Shown: piece after piece, positions 1 through 6,532 of the stretch
Layout: every line of letters starts with the position of its first letter
Position numbering within the stretch: the stretch's first letter is position 1
Assembly: GCA_014061035.1 (NCBI GenBank)
Contig: JACGMN010000145.1
Coordinates: 1 to 8,260, forward strand
DNA from: Candidatus Methanophagales archaeon
Lineage (GTDB): Archaea > Halobacteriota > Syntropharchaeia > Alkanophagales > Methanospirareceae
DNA: 8,260 nucleotides
Reading direction: 5' to 3'
Notes under the pieces: generated by a model
What the model saw: only the letters and a program-made list of their open reading frames with translations
Database searches by the model: none
What the model was told of the DNA's origin: nothing
Position numbers and translations under genes: made by a program

Positions 1-1
1 T

Positions 2-145
2 AATTCGGTGCTGCTACACGAGATGATGAAGGAGATCAAACCCCTGTTGAAAGAAGGTTTCCCAGGCCACTGGGAGGAGATATGCGTTCTTCTGCGGAGC
101 GTTTTTGATAAACCTTTTTTTAAAAGGTTGCAAAGCGTTTTTTGA
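2..145 (+). pseudogene. 3' remnant of an unrecognised gene running off the left edge
   Basis: A frame is open from the first bases of the window and reads 47 codons to a TGA at 143-145. Its first 34 or so residues look protein-like (segment LLHEMMKEIKPLLKEGFPGH, then HWEEICVLL). The last residues are encoded by the palindromic repeats at 99-168, so the natural C-terminus was probably replaced when the repeats arrived. The LHEM..EIKPLL..FPGHW style reminds me of the N-terminal region of some archaeal transposases. That is a memory-based impression with no catalytic motif behind it. The start lies outside the window, so length and completeness cannot be judged. The reading frame itself is seen; calling it a gene remnant is inference. 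Confidence 0.3.
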
Positions 146-168
146 TAAATCTTTTTTAAAAAAGATTT
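99..168. repeat. Two tandem copies of an A/T-rich palindromic repeat (possible bidirectional terminator)
   Basis: Two similar units begin with GCGTTTTT(T)GATAAA at 99 and 135, and each is followed by an inverted repeat. In unit 1, AACCTTTT (111-118) and AAAAGGTT (122-129) flank three T's. In unit 2, positions 147-168 form a perfect 22-bp palindrome with 11-bp arms. The units differ at paired positions (CC/GG in one, TC/GA in the other), so the stems are kept although the sequence differs. The run of T's on either strand beyond the stems could end transcription of purC arriving from the right on the minus strand, or of a gene arriving from the left. A dispersed intergenic repeat is the other reading. 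Confidence 0.6.
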
Positions 169-290
169 ACAGCAAGGTCTACCATCTTGAGATGTGTGGG
201 CGTCGCATGATTACTGAGGTTCCAAAGAAGGTGAGGGATCTGGATGAGGTACTCGGATTGAATATGTTCCCTAAAATGATTCGAAGTTAA
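105..290 (+). CDS. Short unrecognised reading frame overlapping the repeats
   Basis: From a TTG at 105 this frame reads 61 codons to a TAA at 288-290. The first 23 or so residues come from the palindromic repeats (LFLKGCKAFFDKSFLKK). The remainder (about residues 24-61, with CGRRMITEVPKKVRDLDEV) has a normal, charged composition and may be a fragment of an older gene. No ribosome-binding site or convincing start is present, and I do not recognise the family. It runs convergently into purC and overlaps the purC stop by 20 bp. It may be a chance or relic frame rather than an expressed gene. Confidence 0.22.
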   Translation: MINLFLKGCKAFFDKSFLKKIYSKVYHLEMCGRRMITEVPKKVRDLDEVLGLNMFPKMIRS

Positions 291-1446
291 GGTTAGTATT
301 AGTCTGTTCTTTAGTCTGTTCTGCAAGAATCTCCTTTATCTCTTCCAATATCGCCTTTAACGACTTCACTTCTGCAAACCATATCTTTTCTGTTATTTCG
401 TTGCAACTAGCTTTATAGAGTATAGAAATAGAATCTTTAAATGCAGTAGGCAGAGATGGCGGCTTATTCTTCACTAATTTCTTCCACCCTATTTTATCGA
501 CCTTCTTCGCTTCTTCCACCGCTTCATACCATGATGTTTTTCTGTAAAATATCCTGGCAATCTCTTTACTTACAGGTAACCCGTTGTATGTAAACCGTGA
601 CTCGTCCAGAGTACCAAACGCATCGACCACCATCAGGTTTCGGTTATCATCAAATCCAAATTCTACTTTACCGTCTTCGTTTACGAGTCCTATTTTTCCT
701 ACTTCGCGGGTGATGAGCTCATTGATGAGCAGTGTTATTCTCTTAATCTCTTCGACTTCATCATCGCTTAAACCCGCGATCCGCTTCGCCTCTTCCCAAC
801 TGAGGTATCTATCACTTCTCTCAAATTTAGTAGAGACGTCAAGGAACGGTTCTTTTAAGACCTGCCCCGGATACGGGAATTCAGTCAAGCCCAAATCGCG
901 CAATCTCAAACTTCCATCTCTTTCTTTCAATCGTGCGAAGACGCTTGAACCATCGGGAAGTGAGTTGCGATAGATCACTTCAAGAGGAATGAGGAAGTTC
1001 GCCATCTCTTTTTCTTCTCTGTAGACAGAATAGTTATAGCCATAGTCATAAGTATTTCCATTGATTTCAGGCGTTAAAACCCGCAATAGCTTAATTTTCA
1101 ACTGCGATTGTGCAGATTTTAACTCTGATAATCTCTTGCTATTGCTCTTGACATCGACCCCTACCTCTACCCCTACCCCTACCCCGACCTCGCCTTCTCC
1201 TTCTTCTTCTTCTACTAATCCAAGGTAATGTGTCGGTATTCCCATTTCTTCTAATTTCTCAAAGAAGTAGGCGGTGGTAATGCAGAGAGCTGCTCCTTTA
1301 GCCTGGATCTGGTCCGGCATCTCCCCCCAATCAAATACTGAATATCTGTCAGAGAAGAAAAACATGCCAGTGCCTGTTCTGTTCTTATCCGGCTCCTCAA
1401 TGACTATAAGATCCTTTACACTGTTCTTCCTGGTCTTAGTCCTCAT
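271..1446 (-). CDS. purC: SAICAR synthetase (phosphoribosylaminoimidazole-succinocarboxamide synthase), long archaeal form
   Basis: This enzyme joins CAIR and L-aspartate using ATP to give SAICAR, a late step of de novo IMP synthesis in the cytoplasm. The 391-residue protein shows the N-terminal ATP-binding block FSDRYSVFDWGEMPD (about 31-45), the block LEVIYRNSLPDGSSVF (about 155-170), and KVEFGFD (260-266) followed by D275 and GTLDESR. These match what I know of the archaeal PurC branch. I chose ATG 1446; a TTG two codons upstream (1452) is also in frame. Either start lies inside the 3' end of dnaK (11- or 17-bp overlap), so the two are probably cotranscribed and perhaps translationally coupled, since no clear Shine-Dalgarno is seen. 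The protein carries an acidic/GV low-complexity tract at residues 79-99, between the conserved ATP-binding block and the next conserved strand. It therefore probably forms an exposed loop. Its C-terminus holds a duplicated EQT motif. Confidence 0.9.
   Translation of the reverse strand: MRTKTRKNSVKDLIVIEEPDKNRTGTGMFFFSDRYSVFDWGEMPDQIQAKGAALCITTAYFFEKLEEMGIPTHYLGLVEEEEGEGEVGVGVGVEVGVDVKSNSKRLSELKSAQSQLKIKLLRVLTPEINGNTYDYGYNYSVYREEKEMANFLIPLEVIYRNSLPDGSSVFARLKERDGSLRLRDLGLTEFPYPGQVLKEPFLDVSTKFERSDRYLSWEEAKRIAGLSDDEVEEIKRITLLINELITREVGKIGLVNEDGKVEFGFDDNRNLMVVDAFGTLDESRFTYNGLPVSKEIARIFYRKTSWYEAVEEAKKVDKIGWKKLVKNKPPSLPTAFKDSISILYKASCNEITEKIWFAEVKSLKAILEEIKEILAEQTKEQTNTNLNFESF
299..322 (-). repeat. 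Perfect 12-bp tandem duplication in the purC 3' end
   Basis: The coding strand has AGAACAGACTAA twice in a row, giving EQTKEQTN near the PurC C-terminus, followed by a further TN. The 12-bp unit is twice the 6-bp period seen in the other tracts of the window and keeps the frame. Confidence 0.75.
1150..1212 (-). repeat. In-frame GGGGTA hexanucleotide tract encoding (GV)n in purC
   Basis: The 63-bp tract encodes 21 residues: four Glu, then alternating G/E, then alternating G/V or E/V ending in DV. The core is GGGGTA repeated, with one GAGGTA unit and synonymous GTA/GTC changes. On the coding strand, four runs of four G's (plus-strand 1158-1161, 1170-1173, 1176-1179 and 1182-1185) are separated by 2, 2 and 8 bases. 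That fits a classical intramolecular G-quadruplex pattern in the purC coding strand and mRNA. Confidence 0.85.
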
Positions 1447-3294
1447 CGTCAATTACTTTATATTCTGCATCTACTATATCGGTACCGGTACTGGTGCCTG
1501 TACCTGTGCCTTGATCCTGCTTCGGTTCTTCACGTGGACCTGTTTGTTGTTGATACATACGCATTGAAATATCCTGGAATGCACGGGTCAGCTCTTCCAT
1601 CTCAGCACGCATTTTGTGGTGCTCTTCGGTCTTTATCGTATCTCTGAGCCGTTCTATGATTGCACTGATCTTTGTCCGCTCATCACTCGTGACTTTATCA
1701 GCCAGATCCGTGAGAGACCTCTCAGTGGTATAAATAAGACTCTCTGCCTGGTTCTTCGTTTCAATAATCTCATGCCGCCTCTTATCTTCGTCTTCAAATT
1801 GCTTTGCGCTCTCCATCATCTGGTCTATCTCGCGTTGTGAGAGTTTTGTTGATGCCGTGACCGTGATCGCCTGCTGCTCATTCGTACCACGGTCCTTTGC
1901 AGTGACGTTCAATATGCTGTTGGAATCAATATCGAAGGTAACGTCAATTTGAGGCACGCCACGTAGCGCTGGTGGAATGCCCATCAGATGAAACCTTCCC
2001 ATGCTGATATTATCGCGTGCAAATTCTCGCTCACCTTGCAGAACGTTGATCTCGACACTTGCCTGATTATCTGCCGCGGTAGAGAATACCTCGCTCTTCC
2101 TCGTTGGGATCGTCGTATTCCGCTCGATCAATTTGGTAAATACGCCGCCTAACGTCTCAATCCCGAGCGAGAGCGGAGTGACATCGAGAAGCACAACATC
2201 CTTGACTTCGCCTGTTAAAATACCTACCTGTATTGCAGCACCTATCGCTACACATTCCATCTGATCAATACCTCGCTCGCCTTGAGTGCCGGCGTAATTC
2301 TCTACAAACTTCTGGACTGCTGGCATCCGCGTCGGTCCGCCGACGAATATTATCCTGCTGATCTCATTCTGAGTGAGTTTGGCATCGTTAAATACACGCT
2401 CTATTGAGCCTTTACACTTTTCAACGGTCGGTCGCACGAGCTCCTCCAGTTTCGACCGCGTAAGCTTCATTACAAGGTGTTTCGGTCCAGACGCGTCAGC
2501 AGTAATGAATGGTAGATTTATATCGGTCTCAAGCACGTTAGAAAGTTCTATCTTCGCTTTCTCACCGGCCTCCCGTAATCTTTGTAACGCCATTCTATCA
2601 TTCCGGACGTCTATTCCCGATTCCTTCTTGAATTGCTCTGCTACATGATCAACGATTGCCGTATCCATATCTGTTCCACCAAGTTGTGTATCGCCACTGG
2701 TGGCTATGACCTCAAATACGCCTTCACTAAACTCCATTATCGTTACGTCCAGTGTGCCGCCGCCGAGGTCAAATACCAGGTCTTCTGCTCCTTCTCTGCC
2801 TTATCGATCCCGTAGGCAAGTGCAGCCGCAGTAGGTTCGTTGATGATTCTAACGACTTCTAAGCCGGCAATCGAACCTGCATCCTTTGTTGCAGTCCTCT
2901 GATTGTCATTGAAGTACGCGGGCACTGTTAAGACCGCTTTATCAACTTTATCGCCGAGAAATGCCTCGGCATCGGTTTTTATCTTCTGAAGCATGAATGC
3001 AGTTATCTGCTGTGGTGTATACTCCCTGCCATGAACCCTAGCCTTATAGTCACTCCCCATCTTACGTTTAATTGCAATTATCGTACCGTCTGGATTGGAA
3101 ACAGCCTGTCGCTTCGCCGGTTCTCCAATCAGCCGCTGTCCATCTTTAGTAAATGCCACATACGAGGGGAATGCTTTGCCACCAAGACTTGTTCCTTCAG
3201 CACTCGGTATGATCGTGGGTTTTCCACCTATCAGCGCAGCCGCAGCCGAATTGCTCGTTCCTATATCTATACCTATTGTTCGTGTTCGTGCCAT
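1436..3294 (-). CDS. dnaK: Hsp70 chaperone DnaK, full length but interrupted by an apparent -1 frameshift
   Basis: DnaK is the ATP-driven cytosolic chaperone that works with DnaJ and GrpE. The N-terminal piece (3294 to 2743) has the phosphate-1 loop GIDIGTSNS (residues 8-16) and INEPTAAALAYGID. The second piece has the adenosine motif IIFVGGPTRMPAVQKF, the linker and substrate-binding start VVLLDVTPLSLGIETLGG, and the helical lid. It ends in DIVDAEYKVIDDED. At codon 171 (2784-2782) the frame slips: reading one base back gives DLVFDLGGGTLDVTI, the phosphate-2 loop, straight into the second frame. Restoring one base, for example a lost G in the AAG/GAC context, gives 619 residues, normal for the family. 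As written, frame 0 stops at TAA 2743-2745 and phosphate 2 is lost. A sequencing or assembly error, or a recent mutation, is likelier than two genes. Start ATG 3294 has GGTGAT six bases upstream. No grpE or dnaJ lies in the window. Confidence 0.92.
1481..1510 (-). repeat. In-frame GGTACA-type hexanucleotide tract encoding GTGTGTSTGT in dnaK
   Basis: Five 6-bp units (GGCACA, GGTACA, GGCACC, AGTACC, GGTACC) encode ten residues just before the conserved DnaK C-terminal tail (D-VDAEYKV). Most variation between units is synonymous at third positions. The tract lies in the disordered tail, where length change should be tolerated. Confidence 0.8.
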
Positions 3295-3383
3295 CTTTCA
3301 TCACCAAATCTTTTATAATCCTATCTTTTATATTTATAAATTAGCTTGACTTTGTTACAATTCACAATCAATTCCACCCTGCA
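3295..3383. promoter_or_regulatory. Divergent dnaK/cca promoter region
   Basis: This 89-bp spacer separates two outward-reading genes. Toward dnaK (minus strand) there is a TTTATAAATATA stretch (about 3330-3341) and two copies of TATAAAAGAT (plus-strand 3323-3332 and 3308-3317) set 15 bp apart, then GGTGAT just before the ATG. Toward cca (plus strand), the TTTATATTTATAAA stretch at about 3327-3340 could serve as a TATA box about 45-55 bp before ATG 3384. No Shine-Dalgarno is visible before cca. The A/T-rich core could be shared by both directions. Transcription starts are inferred from spacing only. Confidence 0.5.
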
Positions 3384-4931
3384 ATGATCAAGATCAAGAA
3401 CAAGAACAAAAACAAGAACAAGAACAAGAACAAAAACAAAAACAAGAACAAAAACAAGAACAAAAACAAGAACGAAGCTACAAATACAAAGATAGAACAA
3501 ATCTGTAAGGCGGTATTAGATAGGATAAGACCGGAAGAAGGAGAGCGGAGGAGCGTAAAAGCCGTAACAGATCGTATAATCGCGAAGATAAACCGGAAAG
3601 CATTGGAGAGAGGTATAGATACCCACGCAATCTCCGTAGGTTCAACTGCGCGAAATACCTGGATACGTGGGGATGAGTACCGTGGAGATATAGATATATT
3701 CATTCCTTTCCCGGCGCATCTATCAGAAGAGGATTTAAAAGAGAAAGGACTTGCACTTGCAAAGAGCATCTCCGATAGATATGAAGAACGGTACGCCTCA
3801 CATCCGTATATCCATGCCTACTTTTACGATGAAGAGCGCGGAACAGAACATGAGGTGGACTTAGTGCCCTGTTTCTCGGTGAAGAACGCATCAGTTTTAA
3901 AATCCGCAGTGGATAGGACTCCGTTCCATAAAGAATATGTAGTGAAACGAATACCTGGACTTGAAGATGAAGTGCTCCTGCTCAAGCAGTTCATGAAGTC
4001 TCTGGGCATTTACGGCTCTGAGCAGCGTCGAAAAGGTTTCGCAGGCTATCTTTGCGAATTGCTCATCCTCCACTATTCTTCGTTTGTAGAACTCTTAATC
4101 GACGCATCGCGATGGAAATATGGCAAGCGAATAGACCTGGAAGGGGAAGGCACTTACAAAGGAAACGGAGATTTGGGTAAAGGTAAAGGCCCGGACCCAC
4201 TCATTGTGATCGACCCGGTAGACCCTAAGAGAAATGTAGCAGCGTCGGTATCAGAGTATTCCTTCTGCAGATTGATAGATGCTGCACGTAGCTTCCTGAG
4301 AGATCCGGATATAAACTTCTTTTTACCGCTGGACGAGAAACTTGAACCGCTGAACAAGGCAGAATTCATGAATCGCATGAAAAAGCGTGGAACAGAGCTT
4401 GTGATGATCGTCTTTGATGCACCGGACGTAGTCGAAGATGTCCTTTTTCCGCAGTTACGAAAAGCCGTAGCATCTATTACCATTCTGATAGAACAGAACG
4501 GATTCGTAGTCTACCGAAGTGACGTGCATGCAAGCGGAGGCAAAGCGTTCTTCTTGATCGAATTGCTCGTCTGGACGCTTCCGCGGATAAAAAAGCATTG
4601 GGGTCCGCCGGTCACAATGAGACACCATTCTGATGCGTTTAAAAAGAAATATGCTGCTACAGATACTAAACCCGGAGATCTGAATCGGAGACTGTTTATA
4701 GAGAATGGCAGGTACGTTGTGGAAGTAGAAAGAAGATATACTAATGTGGTCAGCTTACTAAAGAACGAGTTGAGGACGTGCAGTCTTGGGAAACAGGTTG
4801 CAGAATCGATAGGTAGCGGTTATGAAATTTGGGGGAATGACGAGATAGAGAGACAGTTACAACTCTCCAGTGATCCGGATCATAATCTTGATCTTGGTAA
4901 GTTCTTCAGAGAGTATTTTTGCGGGATTTAA
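3384..4931 (+). CDS. cca: Class I (archaeal) CCA-adding tRNA nucleotidyltransferase
   Basis: The enzyme adds or repairs the 3' CCA of tRNAs using CTP and ATP without a nucleic acid template. The polymerase-beta-type nucleotidyltransferase core is clear: GSTARNTW at 86-93, metal-binding D102 and D104 in GDIDIF, and the third carboxylate D159 in HEVDLVPCF. The archaeal-type middle domain follows, with EVLLLKQFMKSLGIYGSE, GFAGYLCELL and VIDPVDPKRNVAAS, then the C-terminal RNA-binding region to a TAA at 4929-4931. At 515 residues it is longer than the roughly 440-460 usual for the family. The excess is an N-terminal (KN)13 tract (residues 5-30) and a Gly-alternating insert (253-269). ATG 3384 is the only plausible start, since no ATG, GTG or TTG codon occurs between the tract and the conserved domain. 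Its 3' end overlaps gatA on the opposite strand. Confidence 0.93.
   Translation: MIKIKNKNKNKNKNKNKNKNKNKNKNKNKNEATNTKIEQICKAVLDRIRPEEGERRSVKAVTDRIIAKINRKALERGIDTHAISVGSTARNTWIRGDEYRGDIDIFIPFPAHLSEEDLKEKGLALAKSISDRYEERYASHPYIHAYFYDEERGTEHEVDLVPCFSVKNASVLKSAVDRTPFHKEYVVKRIPGLEDEVLLLKQFMKSLGIYGSEQRRKGFAGYLCELLILHYSSFVELLIDASRWKYGKRIDLEGEGTYKGNGDLGKGKGPDPLIVIDPVDPKRNVAASVSEYSFCRLIDAARSFLRDPDINFFLPLDEKLEPLNKAEFMNRMKKRGTELVMIVFDAPDVVEDVLFPQLRKAVASITILIEQNGFVVYRSDVHASGGKAFFLIELLVWTLPRIKKHWGPPVTMRHHSDAFKKKYAATDTKPGDLNRRLFIENGRYVVEVERRYTNVVSLLKNELRTCSLGKQVAESIGSGYEIWGNDEIERQLQLSSDPDHNLDLGKFFREYFCGI
3396..3473 (+). repeat. Thirteen in-frame AARAAC hexanucleotide units encoding (KN)13 at the Cca N-terminus
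   Basis: Thirteen consecutive 6-bp units alternate AAG or AAA with AAC, starting four codons after the ATG. All differences between units are synonymous (AAG/AAA). One degenerate unit (AAGATC) precedes them. The tract is strongly purine-biased on the coding strand and gives a highly basic, asparagine-rich tail ahead of the catalytic domain. On the opposite strand it would read as alternating Phe/Leu, which is not a real membrane gene. Confidence 0.92.
4140..4190 (+). repeat. Degenerate Gly-alternating insert in Cca (EGEG...KGKG)
   Basis: Residues 253-269 read EGEG, TYKGNGDL, then GKGKG, sitting just before the conserved DPLIVIDPVDPKRNV block. The alternation of glycine with a charged residue and the 6-bp spacing (GAAGGG, GAAGGC; GGTAAA, GGTAAA) suggest an older, eroded hexanucleotide expansion in a loop. 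Confidence 0.55.
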
Positions 4932-6441
4932 TTCTTAATTTCTCATATTCGAAAGCAGCTTTCAGTATCCTATCTTCCTCGAAATGTTTACCTACGATCT
5001 GCAAGCCAACCGGTAAAGTGTCTGACGATACGTATCCGCACGGAACAGAGATCGAAGGCACACCAGCCAGATTAATCGAGACCGTGTTAATATCTGCGAG
5101 ATAGAGAGAGAGCGGGTCTTTTATCCGTTCGCCCAGTTTAAAAGCGACAAACGGCATAGTCGGCATCATTAATATATCGTGCGTCTTCAATGCTTTTTCA
5201 AATTCGGCTTTTATCAGTGTGCGGACTTTCAACGCCTTAAGATAATATCTGCCGTAATAGCCCGCGGAAAGTGAGTACGTCCCAAGAATGATCCGCCTTT
5301 TCACTTCAGCGCCAAATCCTTCAGCACGTATCCGCGAGAACGTCGTATGCCAGTCCTCATCCGTGCCAGATCGAAGCCCGTACCGGAGCCCATCAAACCG
5401 TGCAAGATTCGATGACGCCTCAGACATTGCAATAATGTAATACGAAGCAAGTGCATATTTGAGGTTCTGCATGCTTATCTCCTCATAGGTCGCACCAGAA
5501 TCCTCAAATACATGTATCGCAGCCCATACTGACTTTTCAACTTCCCGCGAACAGCCCTCAAAGAACTCTACGGGAACGCCTATCCGCATACCGTCAAGCT
5601 CATTAATCTCGCTCAGGTTTAGCCATGAGCAGCAATAATTAGTATTTGTATTTGTATTTGTATCTGTATCTGTATCTGTATTTGTACCACCATTATTTTT
5701 TAGCTTCACCTGTGTACTGTCCCGGTCATCTTTTACAGATATAACTTCTAAGAGCAACGCAGTATCTGCTACCGTCGCCGCCATTGGCCCAATCTGTTCC
5801 AGTGAATTACCATAAGCAATGAGTCCGTAACGCGAAACAAGCCCATAAGTTGGCTTTAGACCTACAATACCGCAGAACGAAGCAGGGCATCTGATAGAGC
5901 CACCGGTATCAGAACCAAGAGCAAGAATTGCTTCTCCTGCCGATACTGCCACAGCACTACCGCCGGAAGAGCCACCCGGCACTCTGGTAGTGTCATGCGG
6001 GTTCTTCGTCGCTCCATAATAACTTGTCTCTGTGGACGTACCCATACAGAACTCATCCATATTCGTCTTTCCTATGATTATCGCTCCTTCTCGCTTTAGT
6101 GCCTCTATCACAGTCGCATCGTACGGAGGTACGTAACCAGTAAGAATATTTGATGCGCAGGTAGTTTGGATGCCCATTGTAGAGATGCTATCCTTGATAG
6201 CGATAGGCACGCCGAGCAATTTTTTCCGCTCTAATTCCTCTTCTCCACGTCCACGCCGCCGTTTATCCACGTCTCGAGCAGTTTCAAGTGCGTTCTCTTT
6301 GTTTAACGTGATATAAGAATTCAAATCGTTTTTTGCTATCTGTTCATAGGCCTGCGATACCAATTCCTCACAAGATATAGCTCCACTTTTTATACCTGCT
6401 ACTACCTCTATCGCAGTCAATTTTAGCATCTCACTCATCAT
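4906..6441 (-). CDS. gatA: Aspartyl/glutamyl-tRNA amidotransferase subunit A (amidase signature family)
   Basis: GatA is the amidase of the GatCAB complex. It frees ammonia from glutamine, which GatB uses to convert mischarged Asp-tRNA(Asn) or Glu-tRNA(Gln). The amidase core is intact: Lys83 in GVPIAIKDSIS, cis-Ser158 in PGGSSGGSA and nucleophile Ser182 in SDTGGSIRCPASF, with the K-to-S spacings of 75 and 99 known for GatA. The C-terminus has LPVGLQIVGKHFEEDRIL, typical of the family. Its 511 residues exceed the usual 475-490, partly through a TN/TD tract at 253-268. That tract lies in the variable segment before MRIGVPVEFF. AAGGAT lies just before two adjacent ATGs (6441 and 6438), and either could be used. 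The last 26 bp overlap the 3' end of cca. gatB and gatC are not in the window, so the partners must be encoded elsewhere. Confidence 0.94.
   Translation of the reverse strand: MMSEMLKLTAIEVVAGIKSGAISCEELVSQAYEQIAKNDLNSYITLNKENALETARDVDKRRRGRGEEELERKKLLGVPIAIKDSISTMGIQTTCASNILTGYVPPYDATVIEALKREGAIIIGKTNMDEFCMGTSTETSYYGATKNPHDTTRVPGGSSGGSAVAVSAGEAILALGSDTGGSIRCPASFCGIVGLKPTYGLVSRYGLIAYGNSLEQIGPMAATVADTALLLEVISVKDDRDSTQVKLKNNGGTNTDTDTDTNTNTNTNYCCSWLNLSEINELDGMRIGVPVEFFEGCSREVEKSVWAAIHVFEDSGATYEEISMQNLKYALASYYIIAMSEASSNLARFDGLRYGLRSGTDEDWHTTFSRIRAEGFGAEVKRRIILGTYSLSAGYYGRYYLKALKVRTLIKAEFEKALKTHDILMMPTMPFVAFKLGERIKDPLSLYLADINTVSINLAGVPSISVPCGYVSSDTLPVGLQIVGKHFEEDRILKAAFEYEKLRIKSRKNTL
5638..5685 (-). 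repeat. Eight in-frame ACARAT hexanucleotide units encoding (TN/TD)8 in gatA
   Basis: In coding order the eight 6-bp units give TN, TD, TD, TD, TN, TN, TN, TN (ACAAAT or ACAGAT, with the last ACTAAT). The single variable base (A/G) swaps Asn and Asp. The tract, residues 253-268, lies in a segment that varies in length among GatA proteins, away from the Ser-Ser-Lys catalytic residues. Confidence 0.9.
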
Positions 6442-6532
6442 TTTATCCTTTCATCTCAGTTAGCTTTATATTATAGTGTTATAAGGGCTATTAGGATAGA
6501 ATAGTGCGGAAATAGGTGATATAAAACTAAGG
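6442..6532. promoter_or_regulatory. Divergent gatA/radical SAM promoter region
   Basis: This is a 91-bp A/T-rich spacer between outward-reading genes. The stretch CTTTATATTATAG at 6464-6476 resembles an archaeal TATA box in both directions. It sits about 60 bp before ATG 6533, and GGTGAT (6515-6520) is a possible ribosome-binding site 12 bases before that ATG. Toward gatA, the same stretch lies about 30 bp before ATG 6441, implying a very short leader, although AAGGAT also precedes that start. The assignment rests on position and composition only. Confidence 0.45.

Noticed and set aside
584..973. Ser-rich plus-strand frame inside purC
   Set aside because: It lies wholly antisense to well-conserved PurC sequence and matches nothing I recognise.
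1436..2737. Treating the second DnaK frame as a separate gene starting at ATG 2737
   Set aside because: The conserved sequence continues upstream of that ATG in the same frame (DLVFDLGGGTLDVTI), no ribosome-binding site precedes it, and the pieces join into one normal-length DnaK.
2775..2795. Programmed -1 ribosomal frameshift in dnaK
   Set aside because: The site (CAG AAG ACC) is not a slippery heptamer, and the AAG tRNA would not re-pair with GAA one base back. I also saw no clear downstream stem-loop.
3368..3769. Minus-strand frame with a long Phe/Leu run resembling a membrane segment
   Set aside because: It is the antisense of the AARAAC repeat and the conserved start of cca; the hydrophobicity is a by-product of the repeat.
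4154..4483. Minus-strand 109-codon frame inside cca
   Set aside because: It is antisense to the conserved middle domain of Cca, without a start context or recognisable motif.
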